Below, piece by piece: positions 42,289 to 51,700 of a stretch of 64,000 bases of DNA. The number at the start of each line of letters is the position of its first letter. The first letter of the stretch is position 1. The notes beneath the pieces are model-generated. The model was not told the origin of the DNA. It did not search any database and saw only the letters and a program-made list of their open reading frames with translations. The stretch is from the NCBI RefSeq assembly GCF_009928685.1, contig NZ_WWEO01000042.1, forward strand, positions 1 through 64,000, in the 5' to 3' direction. The position numbers were made by a program, and so were the translations under genes. Source of the DNA: Mucilaginibacter agri. GTDB lineage: Bacteria > Bacteroidota > Bacteroidia > Sphingobacteriales > Sphingobacteriaceae.

Positions 42289-42566
42289 ACCAAATCGATT
42301 TTCTTTTGAGTGAGAGATTGCAATACTTTAAGCACTTCTTTCTCCGAATATTCTTTTAGCCAGATGTTATCTGGCTGTATAGTACAGACCGGTGCGTAAT
42401 CGCATCGGTCTGTACATTCTATCCTCACTACTTCAATATCCTGATCGCCGTGGTGGTGTTTGTTGAAGGATTTTGTCAACTTGTACAAGCTTTTCCCACC
42501 TCGTTTGGCGCATTTACTGCCGGTACATATATATAGAACTTTATCTGGTACGGTAAACTTGCTCAT
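42285..42566 (-). CDS. Thioredoxin-like [2Fe-2S] ferredoxin
   Basis: 93 residues. Cysteines in CTGSKC, in ECTDRC and in APVC give a NuoE/Shethna-like [2Fe-2S] site. A possible electron donor for iron release from ferritin, by analogy with bacterioferritin-associated ferredoxin; this is inference. The stop codons of this gene and ferritin overlap by 3 bases. Confidence 0.85.
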   Translation of the reverse strand: MSKFTVPDKVLYICTGSKCAKRGGKSLYKLTKSFNKHHHGDQDIEVVRIECTDRCDYAPVCTIQPDNIWLKEYSEKEVLKVLQSLTQKKIDLV

Positions 42567-42657
42567 GATGTCTGTTGTTAACTATATATTAACGCAAAAT
42601 TACGGTTAAATATATTGTACATCATCAGCACCATACTATTTATTGCAAGGAGCTGAA

Positions 42658-43167
42658 TTAACTGCGATCCCAAAATGCTGGTGGCTCTATACCCAAGGAG
42701 CGCAGGTACACATAACCTTGTCCACGGTGGTGTATCTCATTGTCTATATAATAGAGTAGCATACCATACACCGTATCCTCATACATGCCAAAGGCTACAG
42801 TTTTTTCCCTGAATCTTTGCGGGGTTATTTGCGGCCACCAAACAAGCAGGTCTTCGGTTACCTTGTCCCATACCGCCAGCAATTCGGCTTTGGTGTTTAC
42901 TATCGATTCTTTGGCGTTGTAATCCAGCTCGGGTGTAAATTGCCATTCGTTGGTTACGATGCCTTTTACACCAATGCCGGTAATGCCCATAATTTCCTTG
43001 GCAATGTGGGCAAAAGTGCGCATGCTGCCAATAGTGTAATGAAATAATGAATCTTCGGGGAATGCCTCTATTACCCGACGCGTTACGCGGCGGTGCCCCA
43101 GCCAGTTTTCTAATAATTCTTCGGGGCTAATAATTTGTACTGTTTCGGTTGCTTGTGCGTTTTCCAT
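42658..43167 (-). CDS. DinB-family protein
   Basis: 169 residues with a four-helix bundle: LLENWLGHRRVTRRVIEAFPED, FAHIAKEIMGI and the C-terminal EIHHRGQGYVYLR, whose His residues would bind a metal. DinB proteins include bacillithiol-dependent transferases, though the reaction is unknown here. Confidence 0.88.
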   Translation of the reverse strand: MENAQATETVQIISPEELLENWLGHRRVTRRVIEAFPEDSLFHYTIGSMRTFAHIAKEIMGITGIGVKGIVTNEWQFTPELDYNAKESIVNTKAELLAVWDKVTEDLLVWWPQITPQRFREKTVAFGMYEDTVYGMLLYYIDNEIHHRGQGYVYLRSLGIEPPAFWDRS

Positions 43168-43270
43168 TGTTATTGTTTTTTATAATGATTTAAACAAATA
43201 AACGGCGGGCTAATGACAACCCTATGTCAGCAGCAATTAGTAATAATCAAATTAATCTCTACCTTGTGTT

Positions 43271-43843
43271 ATGTACCCGCAAATCTTAAACCACATTAAA
43301 AAGTATGTGCAATTAGAAGCGCACGAAGAGCAATTACTTTGCGAGACCCTGCAAGTAATACGGTTAAAGAAAAAGCAGTATCTGCTGGAACCAGGTAAAC
43401 ACTGCCAGGGTAATTATTTTGTGTTGAAGGGCTGCTTGAGGCAATACTTTGTGAATACCAAGCTCAACGAGCAGATTATTCAGTTTGGGCTCGAGAACTG
43501 GTGGATTACCGATCAGGATAGTCTGCTAAGTAAACAACCATCCAATTGCTTTATCCAGGCTTTAGAAGAATCAGAAGTATTGCTATTAACAGAGAAGAGC
43601 CGCTTGATGCTTTTCGAGCGTATTCCTAAGCTTCAAGCTTACTTTTTGGCTATGATGCAAAAGGCTTTTGTTGCCTCGCAGCGGCGTATAGGCTTTATTT
43701 TTAATATGAATGACGAAGAGCGCTACCGCCACTTCGCCAAATTATTCCCCGATTTTTTGCAGCGGGTGCCACAATATATGCTGGCCAGCTATTTGGGCTT
43801 TACACCGCAGTTTATGAGCAGGCTTCGGGCAAAAAAAATCTGA
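43271..43843 (+). CDS. Crp/Fnr-family regulator
   Basis: 190 residues. N-terminal cyclic-nucleotide-binding-like domain (LEPGKHCQGNYFVLKGCLRQYF) and a C-terminal helix-turn-helix (MLASYLGFTPQFMSRLR). The cAMP-binding RxS pocket is not obvious, so it may respond to other cues. It starts 71 bases before the AhpD-like gene and may control it. Confidence 0.9.
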   Translation: MYPQILNHIKKYVQLEAHEEQLLCETLQVIRLKKKQYLLEPGKHCQGNYFVLKGCLRQYFVNTKLNEQIIQFGLENWWITDQDSLLSKQPSNCFIQALEESEVLLLTEKSRLMLFERIPKLQAYFLAMMQKAFVASQRRIGFIFNMNDEERYRHFAKLFPDFLQRVPQYMLASYLGFTPQFMSRLRAKKI

Positions 43844-43914
43844 TTTTCTTAAACTCAGTTCATTTTTTGAGGGCATGTTTATGCTCAACTTTGTTTTATC
43901 AAAACGATAAAACA

Positions 43915-44358
43915 ATGAGCAGAATTAAAGTAAATCAGGGAGATCCCGAAGCGTATAAAGCGATGCTGGCTTTTGAGCAATATGTAAACAGTACACCATT
44001 AACTACCAAACACAAAGACCTCATCAAGATCAGGGCATCGCAGCTTAACGGTTGTGCCTACTGTGTTGATATGCACACCCGCGATGCTCGCAAAGCAGGT
44101 GAAACAGAGCAACGCATATACAATGTTTCAGTCTGGAAAGACACACCGTTTTTCGACGAGCAGGAACGCGCTATCTTGGCCCTTACAGAAGAAGTTACCT
44201 TTATTAGCAATAAGGTGTCTGACGAGACTTATAACAAAGCAGCGGCCCTTTTTGAGCCTGCTTACCTTACTTACATCTTAATGGCTATCATCGCCATTAA
44301 CTCCTGGAACAGGATCGGCGTAACAACGCACATGGAAGACTTTCTTAAAGTAGTGTGA
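43915..44358 (+). CDS. AhpD-like alkylhydroperoxidase
   Basis: 147 residues from the ATG at 43915, chosen because it starts the family-like MSRIKVNQGDPEAYKAM; the ATG at 43867 adds a Cys-rich piece and overlaps nothing. Redox motif CAYC in LNGCAYCVDMHTRDARKAG. It reduces peroxides in partnership with a thiol reductant. Confidence 0.9.
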   Translation: MSRIKVNQGDPEAYKAMLAFEQYVNSTPLTTKHKDLIKIRASQLNGCAYCVDMHTRDARKAGETEQRIYNVSVWKDTPFFDEQERAILALTEEVTFISNKVSDETYNKAAALFEPAYLTYILMAIIAINSWNRIGVTTHMEDFLKVV

Positions 44359-44375
44359 TTAATATAGTTTCAAAA

Positions 44376-44410
44376 ACAGAAAGGGCCCCGAATCTCGGGG
44401 CCCTTTCTGT
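44376..44410. terminator. Terminator hairpin
   Basis: ACAGAAAGGGCCCCGA and TCGGGGCCCTTTCTGT, 16 bp with a 3-base loop. T-tract is short on the plus strand. Between convergent genes. Confidence 0.75.
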
Positions 44411-44429
44411 TTAATAGGGATTCTATATC

Positions 44430-44771
44430 TTATCTGTATGTAGACAGGTGAGTGGTTTTTATGGTGAACATAAAAGTTTTACCCACGCTTATTTTAATGG
44501 CTTTGTCTTGTAATAGCGCTTTAATAGCGTCGTCAGCTTTAAGGGCTTCATAAAGATCACGAGCTACCGCCGAGCCGCTGATGTTGTTAGTTACTTTGCC
44601 ATTCTCCATCTGAATGTTAAAAGTATAACCCGATTTTCCACGGTCGCCGGCCGATTCAAAGTCTGTAATATTTAATTTAAAACTTTGATCTTCTGTAATG
44701 CTCTTCTTAAGATGCAAACGAATTACCGGGATGTACTTTTTCCAGGTGGCTAAATATGTTCTTTGTTCCAT
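44430..44771 (-). CDS. Hypothetical protein, 113 residues
   Basis: Start at 44771 (MEQRTYLATWKKYI) preferred to an ATG 7 codons upstream. No signal or membrane segment. Not recognised; seems to be of a conserved Bacteroidota family with an alpha/beta layout. Confidence 0.65.
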   Translation of the reverse strand: MEQRTYLATWKKYIPVIRLHLKKSITEDQSFKLNITDFESAGDRGKSGYTFNIQMENGKVTNNISGSAVARDLYEALKADDAIKALLQDKAIKISVGKTFMFTIKTTHLSTYR

Positions 44772-44948
44772 TGTATGCGGTAAAGGTATCATTATTTGAT
44801 GGTGATTTTACAATTACCTAATAATCATTTTAATCATAAGTTAATAAATGCCATTGGTGTAAGACTTTGCTTACTTTATTTACATTTCAGCTACAGTAAA
44901 AACGAACCATCGGGCGGTTAATCTGTTAAATAAACAAACCTTTCAACC

Positions 44949-45872
44949 ATGGCTTATATAGACTATTACGGGGTGCTTGGACTCAAAAAAGATGCGTCTG
45001 AAAAAGAGATCAAATCGGCATACCGTAAACTTGCGCGCAAATATCATCCGGACTTAAATCCTAACGACAAGGAAGCAAATAAAAAATTTCAGGAAGTAAA
45101 TGAAGCCAACGAAGTGTTGAGCGATGCCGATAAACGGAAAAAATACGACCAATATGGCGAAAACTGGCAGCACGCCGATGCTTACGAGCAAGCCAAGCAA
45201 CAACAAGGCGGCCGTACATATAGTGGCTACAGCGGGGGGGATGCAGGAGGTGGCGGCTTCAATTTTGAAAACTTTGGCGATGGTGGCGATTTCTCCGATT
45301 ACTTTCAATCCATGTTTGGCAATATGGGTGGAGGCCGGGGCAGGCAGGCCAAATATCGCGGACAGGATTATCATTCAGAACTGCACCTTAATTTGTTAGA
45401 AGTGACCGAGTCGCATAAGCAAACGCTGACTGTGAATGGTAAAAATATTCGTATAACTATTCCGGCTGGGGTAGAGAATGGTCAAACCATTAAGATAGCA
45501 GGCCATGGCGGCGCGGGCACCAATGGCGGCCCGGCAGGCGACTTGCTCATTACCTTTGTAATTAAAGACGATCCTCAGTTTAAGCGCGACGGCAATAACC
45601 TTTTAAAGACGGTCAGCATTGATCTTTATACCGCTGTTTTGGGCGGTGAGGTGATTGTAGACACCCTTAACGGTAAAGTAAAGGTACCTGTAAAAGCCGG
45701 GACGCAAAACGGTGCCAAGGTTAAACTAAAAGGCAAAGGCATGCCGGTGTATAAAAAAGATAAAGAGTTTGGCGATCTGTACATCAACTACCAGATTGAT
45801 ATACCAACCGAACTGACCGAGAAGCAGAAAGAGTTATTCACAGAATTGAAACAGTCTCAACAAAACCTATAG
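44949..45872 (+). CDS. cbpA: DnaJ-class co-chaperone, CbpA-like
   Basis: 307 residues. J domain (1-70; HPD in KYHPDLN), a Gly/Phe region (about 80-135), then two C-terminal beta domains (about 136-300) and no zinc-finger, so it is a type II DnaJ. It stimulates DnaK. cbpM follows by 2 bases, a typical pair. Confidence 0.95.
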   Translation: MAYIDYYGVLGLKKDASEKEIKSAYRKLARKYHPDLNPNDKEANKKFQEVNEANEVLSDADKRKKYDQYGENWQHADAYEQAKQQQGGRTYSGYSGGDAGGGGFNFENFGDGGDFSDYFQSMFGNMGGGRGRQAKYRGQDYHSELHLNLLEVTESHKQTLTVNGKNIRITIPAGVENGQTIKIAGHGGAGTNGGPAGDLLITFVIKDDPQFKRDGNNLLKTVSIDLYTAVLGGEVIVDTLNGKVKVPVKAGTQNGAKVKLKGKGMPVYKKDKEFGDLYINYQIDIPTELTEKQKELFTELKQSQQNL

Positions 45873-45874
45873 TT

Positions 45875-46174
45875 ATGTCAGCAGAAGAAATGGTAGAAGT
45901 AACTGTATTTTGCAACTACCACCACATAGAATACACGTTTATAGATTCGCTTGAAGAAAACGGCCTGGTAAAGCTCACCCATGTTGAAACGCAGAAGTTT
46001 ATCCCTTTTGCAGAGCTTCATCAGGTAGAGAAGATGATCCACATGCACCAGGACCTTGATATCAATATAGCAGGCATCGAAGCTATTGTAAACATGCTAC
46101 AGCGGGTAGAACAATTACAGCATGAAAATGCAAAGCTAAAGAACCAACTACGGTTGTACATTCACGAGCTTTAA
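45875..46174 (+). CDS. cbpM: Chaperone modulator CbpM
   Basis: 99 residues. MerR-like helical start and a C-terminal coiled coil (ENAKLKNQLRLY). It binds the CbpA J domain and inhibits it. It starts 2 bases after cbpA, and its last 4 bases overlap the convergent gene. Confidence 0.88.
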   Translation: MSAEEMVEVTVFCNYHHIEYTFIDSLEENGLVKLTHVETQKFIPFAELHQVEKMIHMHQDLDINIAGIEAIVNMLQRVEQLQHENAKLKNQLRLYIHEL

Positions 46175-46590
46175 CGCATTTCCGTTAATTGTCCCCTAAA
46201 CGGCATCTTTTTGAGACTCACCTGGCTCATTACGTCTTTTTGGTACAGGCCGATGCAATATTTGTTAAAGCTGCTATCAAAGTTAATATCGCCTATGGTA
46301 ACCTCTTTGGGATAAGGTTTATTATTCAAGAAGAAGTACACTTTGGTATTCCCGTATTTATTGTAAGGCATAAAATTGCCGTAATCCGTCATTTCTTTCC
46401 AAAGTGTATCAGATAGGGTAACAGCGTAAACTCTCACCACCGGCCCCGTATTTTGCTCGTTACGGGTAAATGCTATCTCTTTAAAATTTCCTTTCAGGTC
46501 TGCCGTACCGGGCTGTGATAAAAAAATCCACAAAACCAACGCTGCCGCAACACCAACAACCACCCATAAGATAACGCTGTTTCTTTTCAT
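46171..46590 (-). CDS. Hypothetical membrane-anchored protein
   Basis: 139 residues. One N-terminal membrane segment (SVILWVVVGVAAALVLWIFLS) and a periplasmic part with a cystatin-like look. Not recognised. Overlaps the cbpM stop. Confidence 0.7.
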   Translation of the reverse strand: MKRNSVILWVVVGVAAALVLWIFLSQPGTADLKGNFKEIAFTRNEQNTGPVVRVYAVTLSDTLWKEMTDYGNFMPYNKYGNTKVYFFLNNKPYPKEVTIGDINFDSSFNKYCIGLYQKDVMSQVSLKKMPFRGQLTEMR

Positions 46591-46689
46591 GGGGTAAAAC
46601 TACCAATTACAGGGGTGAGCTTGTGTCATAGCTATATTAAAATCGGGGAATATTACTCTCAATTGGAAAAAAGCAAAATTTGCCAACCT

Positions 46690-47481
46690 CTAAGCATTAT
46701 GCTCCAAAAAATCCTTAATAATACCTGCGGTTCGTTCTGGCGCATCCTGGTATTTGGGGTTCATCAGTAATTCGCCGATATAATCGCCATGGCCTCCTGG
46801 CAGTATGCATACCCGGGCATTGGGCAATAATCTGTACATAGCAACAGCATGCTCGGGTGTTACAACATCGCGGTCGCCTATCATAATCAGCGTAGGGGAG
46901 TTGATACCGCGGATGTCATCGTCGCTCCAATCTTTAAAATTACACATGCGGTCGCGATCCTTATTGTGCATGTTTCGCAAACCCTCCACGTCATTATTTA
47001 ACTGCATATAGGCATCCTGTAAAGGTTGTGGCATATTGCTCAACTCGGCCTTTTCTTGCAGGAAATCCCAAAGCCAGGGATAAACGCCATCGCGTTTATA
47101 AAAACCAGAGGCTACGATCAGGTGATCAACAATATCGGGATGGCGAACTGCAACCTGCATTGTTGTATTGGCACCATTGCTAAAGCCAAATATGTTGGCT
47201 TTCTGAATACCTAAATATTCAATAAGTGCAGCAACGTCGTCTGCATCTTGCTCAAATGTTTCGGGTGCATCACGGTCGCTCGTGCGGCCGTGAGCTTGCA
47301 GATCGACAGCAATAATTTGGGTATACTGGGCCAGATGCGGTAAAATGTTACCAAACGTAACATATATGCTGGAGCCACCACCGTGAATTAACACAAGCGG
47401 TTTACCTTCGCCATGAATCTCATAATACATTTGCAGCCCATTTACAGGCGCGTATCCCGATTTTACTAAAGTTGCAGACAT
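46690..47481 (-). CDS. Alpha/beta hydrolase
   Basis: 263 residues. Nucleophile GFSNGANT, oxyanion loop HGGGSS, acid IGDRDVVTP and His GGHGDYIG are all present. No signal peptide. Substrate unknown. Confidence 0.92.
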   Translation of the reverse strand: MSATLVKSGYAPVNGLQMYYEIHGEGKPLVLIHGGGSSIYVTFGNILPHLAQYTQIIAVDLQAHGRTSDRDAPETFEQDADDVAALIEYLGIQKANIFGFSNGANTTMQVAVRHPDIVDHLIVASGFYKRDGVYPWLWDFLQEKAELSNMPQPLQDAYMQLNNDVEGLRNMHNKDRDRMCNFKDWSDDDIRGINSPTLIMIGDRDVVTPEHAVAMYRLLPNARVCILPGGHGDYIGELLMNPKYQDAPERTAGIIKDFLEHNA

Positions 47482-47590
47482 GGTTAACTGGTTTATAGTA
47501 AGTGCTTGTAACGAAGTTAAGCGATATAAGCCAAAAGAAGCAAATGCTTGCCAATAAAAAAAGCCCCCAAAAAATGAAGGCCTTTACAAG

Positions 47591-47662
47591 TGCTCCCGAC
47601 GAGATTCGAACTCATATCGATGGTACCGGAAACCATAATTCTATCCATTGAACTACGGGAGC
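47591..47662 (-). tRNA. tRNA-Arg (CCG)
   Basis: On the minus strand the 72-base molecule begins GCTCCCGTAGTTCAATGG. Acceptor GCTCCCG/CGGGAGC, anticodon stem ATGGT/ACCAT with loop TTCCGGT (anticodon CCG), T arm GTTCGAATC. A partial copy lies at 48337-48378. Confidence 0.96.
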
Positions 47663-47751
47663 TATTGGTGGCAAAGATATTAAAATGGTAGAAGATTGGA
47701 GTAGCATGAACAGAAAAATGATAGATAAGTATTATCGAGTGAACAACGATA

Positions 47752-48140
47752 TCATTTGTTACTCAAATAATAGCCGACAGTAATCACCATTACCGCTATA
47801 TGTTCTATGTTTAGTTTGATATGCCTAACGGCTATTGTGATCTGATTTTCAACAGAACGTCTGGAAATGCCAAGCTGATTGGCAATGTCTGTATTGGATA
47901 AATTCTCAATCCGGCTTAATATATAAATTCCGCGGCACCTTTTTGGCAGTTGGTCCAATACGTGCTCCATATCATCGGCGAGTTCCAGGTCACGTATTCT
48001 GATGTCGGCGCAATCACTGTCTGCGCTAATGTACTCCAGGTGATGATAGTCTTCTACTAAACTAATTTTTTCAGCGCTTTTTGTTTTAACATGTTTATAA
48101 ACATTAGGAAATATCGATAACCTGATTTTTTGTCAACCAT
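47752..48140 (-). pseudogene. Decayed ECF sigma factor gene
   Basis: The intact 72-residue end (47752-47970) has the sigma region 4 pattern: LPKRCRGIYILSRIENLSNTDIANQLGISRRSVENQI, as in FecI-type sigma factors. Reading upstream, the frame stays open through about 48120 (VYKHVKTKSAEKISLVEDYHH) and meets an in-frame TGA; another frame (KSGYRYFLMFINMLK) looks like region 2. The two frames suggest a frameshift and loss of the N-terminal part. The region 2 match is by eye. Confidence 0.55.
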
Positions 48141-48336
48141 GGGGATGGCTCGTAAAACGCTTTGTTTTTGCCAGCAGAGCTGCTGGAGTAATTAGCAATT
48201 ACGGCAAAATGCTTTTAATCCTCAAAATTTAAAATTCTTTATTCGGGGAATGATTTTACGTTTTACGAATATTTTACAATGAGTTGTTTTGTTGGTGTAA
48301 ACAATCGTAAATCAGCTAGTTGATGGTATGGTTCCG

Positions 48337-48378
48337 TGGTGCCGGAAACCATAATTCTATCTATTGAACTACGGGAGC
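48337..48378 (-). pseudogene. Partial copy of tRNA-Arg (5' half)
   Basis: 42 bases match 47621-47662 with 2 differences and cover the acceptor 5' strand, the D arm and the anticodon loop with CCG. The match goes on for about 30 bases into the upstream flank, with ATTAAAATGG shared. The 3' half is absent, so it cannot be a working tRNA. Confidence 0.85.
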
Positions 48379-48577
48379 AATTGGCGCAAATATATATTAA
48401 AATGGCTGAATATCGTATTTATAGTTGGTGAATAAATTGGTTGCAATAGTTTTATTTGCTTTAGTACTCGCGTCGCCAATGTTCATTATCATATCATTTA
48501 TAAACACAATTACCCAAATAATTATACATAACCTTTTCTAGAAGCGTCTACTTCCATTATTTCTATTATCATTGTAG

Positions 48578-48589
48578 TAAATCGATTTA
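48578..48589. promoter_or_regulatory. TAAATCGATTTA palindrome, site 1
   Basis: A perfect 12-bp palindrome with a central CG, about 200 bases before the T9SS cargo gene. The same box recurs at 53368, 55804, 55931 and 55994. The central CG is like LacI-family operators. Confidence 0.6.
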
Positions 48590-48785
48590 TCTGCGATGAA
48601 TGTAGGCACATCTCTAGTGCCGGAAGGGCCAGCTATAACTTATTGGTTATCTGTCATTTGGACGGGTTAACCTAAGGCTAAATTAGAATATCAGTACCAT
48701 TACGTGCACGCTACCACGCCCAGTATTTATAGATCATCTGTCGGGCACCAATAGTCATATTTATTATCTAATAAAAACTCGCAGT

Positions 48786-51700
48786 ATGATCTCCAATTTA
48801 CTTCCCAGATTGCTCCTGGCCTTTAATCTGTTGAGCCCCGTATCTCCGGTAGCACATCAGGATTTATCGGCCGCTCCGTGTACGCCCTACAGCACATTAA
48901 CTTGTTCGCAGTTGCCCGTCAGCCTTCCATTTTCATTGTCGTTTACGTCCACAGTACCTAATTCTTTGGCCGATAAAGCTGGCATTGGAACTGGGTTTAC
49001 TGTGGCCATGCCCTATTCGGGTACGCGGCTATCTGCAGATGGAACAGCTTCGGTCTCTGGCGTGCCTGGCTATGAGCCTTCAAAACTCAGTATTACCGGA
49101 GGGCGCCTGAAGCTAACAACCAATAAAGGGATTGATTATTTAACCAACAACAATCAGATTAATATTTTAAGTGTTCCGGTGGTACGAGCAGGTAAGCTAA
49201 CTGTTGAAGTTTCACTCGTTAACCCTTTAAACGGGACTTCGTCTCAACAAGCTGGCTTGTGGTATGGCCTTAATGATAAATACTCACTTAAGTTGGTTTG
49301 CAGGGCAAACAGTGTAGAATTACACAAGGAGGCAAATGATGTTTCAAGTGCGGTAGCGGGCACGGCAAATACAGACCAACGGATATCGTCAACCATCAAA
49401 AATTTAAACCTAAGCACAGTGCGGTTAAGACTTGTAATAGATTCTGCAGCCAATTCAGCGGATGGCTTCTATTCATTAGATGGAGGTGCAACTTATATCA
49501 ACGTAGGATCATCTTATCCAAAAACCTCTGTAAGTATAGCTGGCATGGGGTTAACAGGTACCACTGCCTATGCCGGGATCTATGCAACCCATAGGAGTGC
49601 ATCAACAGCCGTCACCTATACGTTTGACGATTTTAGCGTCAAAAATGTAGTACAAAATGCCCCTAATTTTTTAAAATTTTCGGCAGACAGTCTGGTGTAT
49701 ACAATTTATCGAGGTGGTGCAGTTACCTCACAATCCACTAATTTAACGGCCAATACAGGCACACCTACTATTACTTTCAGCACGCTTAATGCTACTTGGT
49801 TAACAGCCCCTGCCGGTAAGCTCGGAGCGATAAGCCTGGGGAGTGCAAATATCAAAACCGATTTGGATCCCGGAAGTTATAGGGGGCTAATCGTAGCCAA
49901 TGGCACCGGTTACCAAAAAGATACGCTAGTCGTTAAACTGGTCATCGTTAAAGGTGTTACTACCAATAGTGTTAATATTAATTTTCAGGATCCGGCAACG
50001 ATCCCGCCTCAAGGCTGGGTTAGGGATTTCGGGCAGGCAATTGGTTCCAGAAATGGGTTGTATCAGTCAACCGGGTTAACATATGGCTGGCGGAAGAGGT
50101 CAGACGCTACACCGATAGATCTTACTAAAAACGGGTTTAACCGCAACACTCCCGAGGACATAACCCTGGCTACACTGATTCACATGCAGGCAAGCAATAT
50201 AGTGGGCACTTTCTCTGGAACCAAGATACAATCTTATTGGGAAATGAATGTGCCTAATGGCACCTATGATGTTACCGTTGGCGTTGGTGATGGAATGGTG
50301 GACAATGCGACCCAAAGTTATAATATCAATGTAGAAGGTGTTAAGGCTATTGGTGGCTTTGTGCCCACCGGTAACGCGGGCACCTCGACACGATTTAAAC
50401 AAACAACCGTAAGGGTACCTGTTAAAGATGAATACCTGACAATAAACGCCGATGGTGGCATGAACACCCGGATAAATTTTGCTCAGGTCGTTCCGGTGAG
50501 TATTTCGCCATACCTGGCATGGTCTAATAATACCCCCAATATTTTGATTCAAAAAGGGACAAAAACACCACAAACATTTTCATTAAACGTGAGTAACTCT
50601 AACAATACTTCTATCCAGTATAGCTTTGCAGCCACATACGGAGCCGGGGCTACAGGATGGCTTTCCTTTAAGTCTGTGCAAACAGGTATTACTCCGCTAA
50701 TGACCTACGATTACAGCGCCGCGGCTTCACTGCCGGTCGGAACTTATACCGCTTCGGTCAAAGCGTCAGTATTGGGTAATACCAGCGCTACGATGGATAT
50801 CCAATTAAGGGTTGTCGATTCGTTAAAACCATATGTAATTTCCTCGTCGCCTGCAAACGGCTCGGTTAATGTGGATATCAATACCGTAAGTGTAGCTGCA
50901 AACAACCTGCATGTGCCGGTGGTGTCGGGATTTAAGGGCGGGGTTGACAACAGTACTATTACCAGCAATACGGTAAAGCTATTTAAGGTTGTAGACACAA
51001 CGTCAACACTGGTTCAGGGACTGGTGCAGGGCACAGGCGGGGGCGATGCAATTAGCTTTTCGCCGCTAACGCAGCTGTTACCTAATACGATGTATAAATT
51101 TGTGATCAGCAGCGGTGTTAAATCCTATAGCGGTGCCGCATTTGCACCGTTTACTTCAACCTTTGTTACCGGTAATGGAACAATTGACTCCTCCAGTATT
51201 GTTAACGCCCAGTTTACCAAGGTTGCGATACCCGGAACACAGAAAAAGAATTATACAACCCTGAGGTTTGGGCCCGACCACAAACTTTACGCGCTAAGGC
51301 TTGATGGCTCTATTGAAAGATACGCGGTTGACCCGACCAGCGGAATGCTGACAAACCAGGAAATTATATCTACGCTGGTTACTATCTACGGGAAAAGATC
51401 GGCTATTGGCTTGGTGTTTGACCCGGCATCAACGGCAAATAACTTAATTTGCTATGTTACGCATTCATCAAGCGGACTAATTAATTCACCCGCGTTCGAC
51501 GGAAATATTTCAAAACTGAGCGGGCCCAGTTTAGGCACTGAGCAGTTACTGGTTACTAAGCTGCCAAGATCCACCCGCGACCACATGGCCAATAGCCTTG
51601 CGTTTGGTCCGGATGGGGCATTATACATGTGCCAGGGTAGCAATAGTTCGGCGGGTGCGTTTGATAATGATTGGCAGCGTTCAGAAAGTCTGCTCTCAGG

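Larger units (their letters stand above)
48141..48785. other. Long gene-free stretch before the glycan locus
   Basis: About 645 bases with no credible gene. It contains the tRNA-Arg fragment (48337-48378), sequence similar to the tRNA upstream flank up to about 48410, and the palindrome at 48578-48589. AT-rich. Confidence 0.6.

Noticed and set aside
47560..47585. Terminator after the alpha/beta hydrolase region
   Set aside because: The A-run and GCCCCC...GGCC bases do not form a clean stem.
48337..48378. Classical attachment site of an integrative element
   Set aside because: The duplicated part is the 5' half of the tRNA with its upstream flank, not the 3' half, and no integrase is seen in the window.
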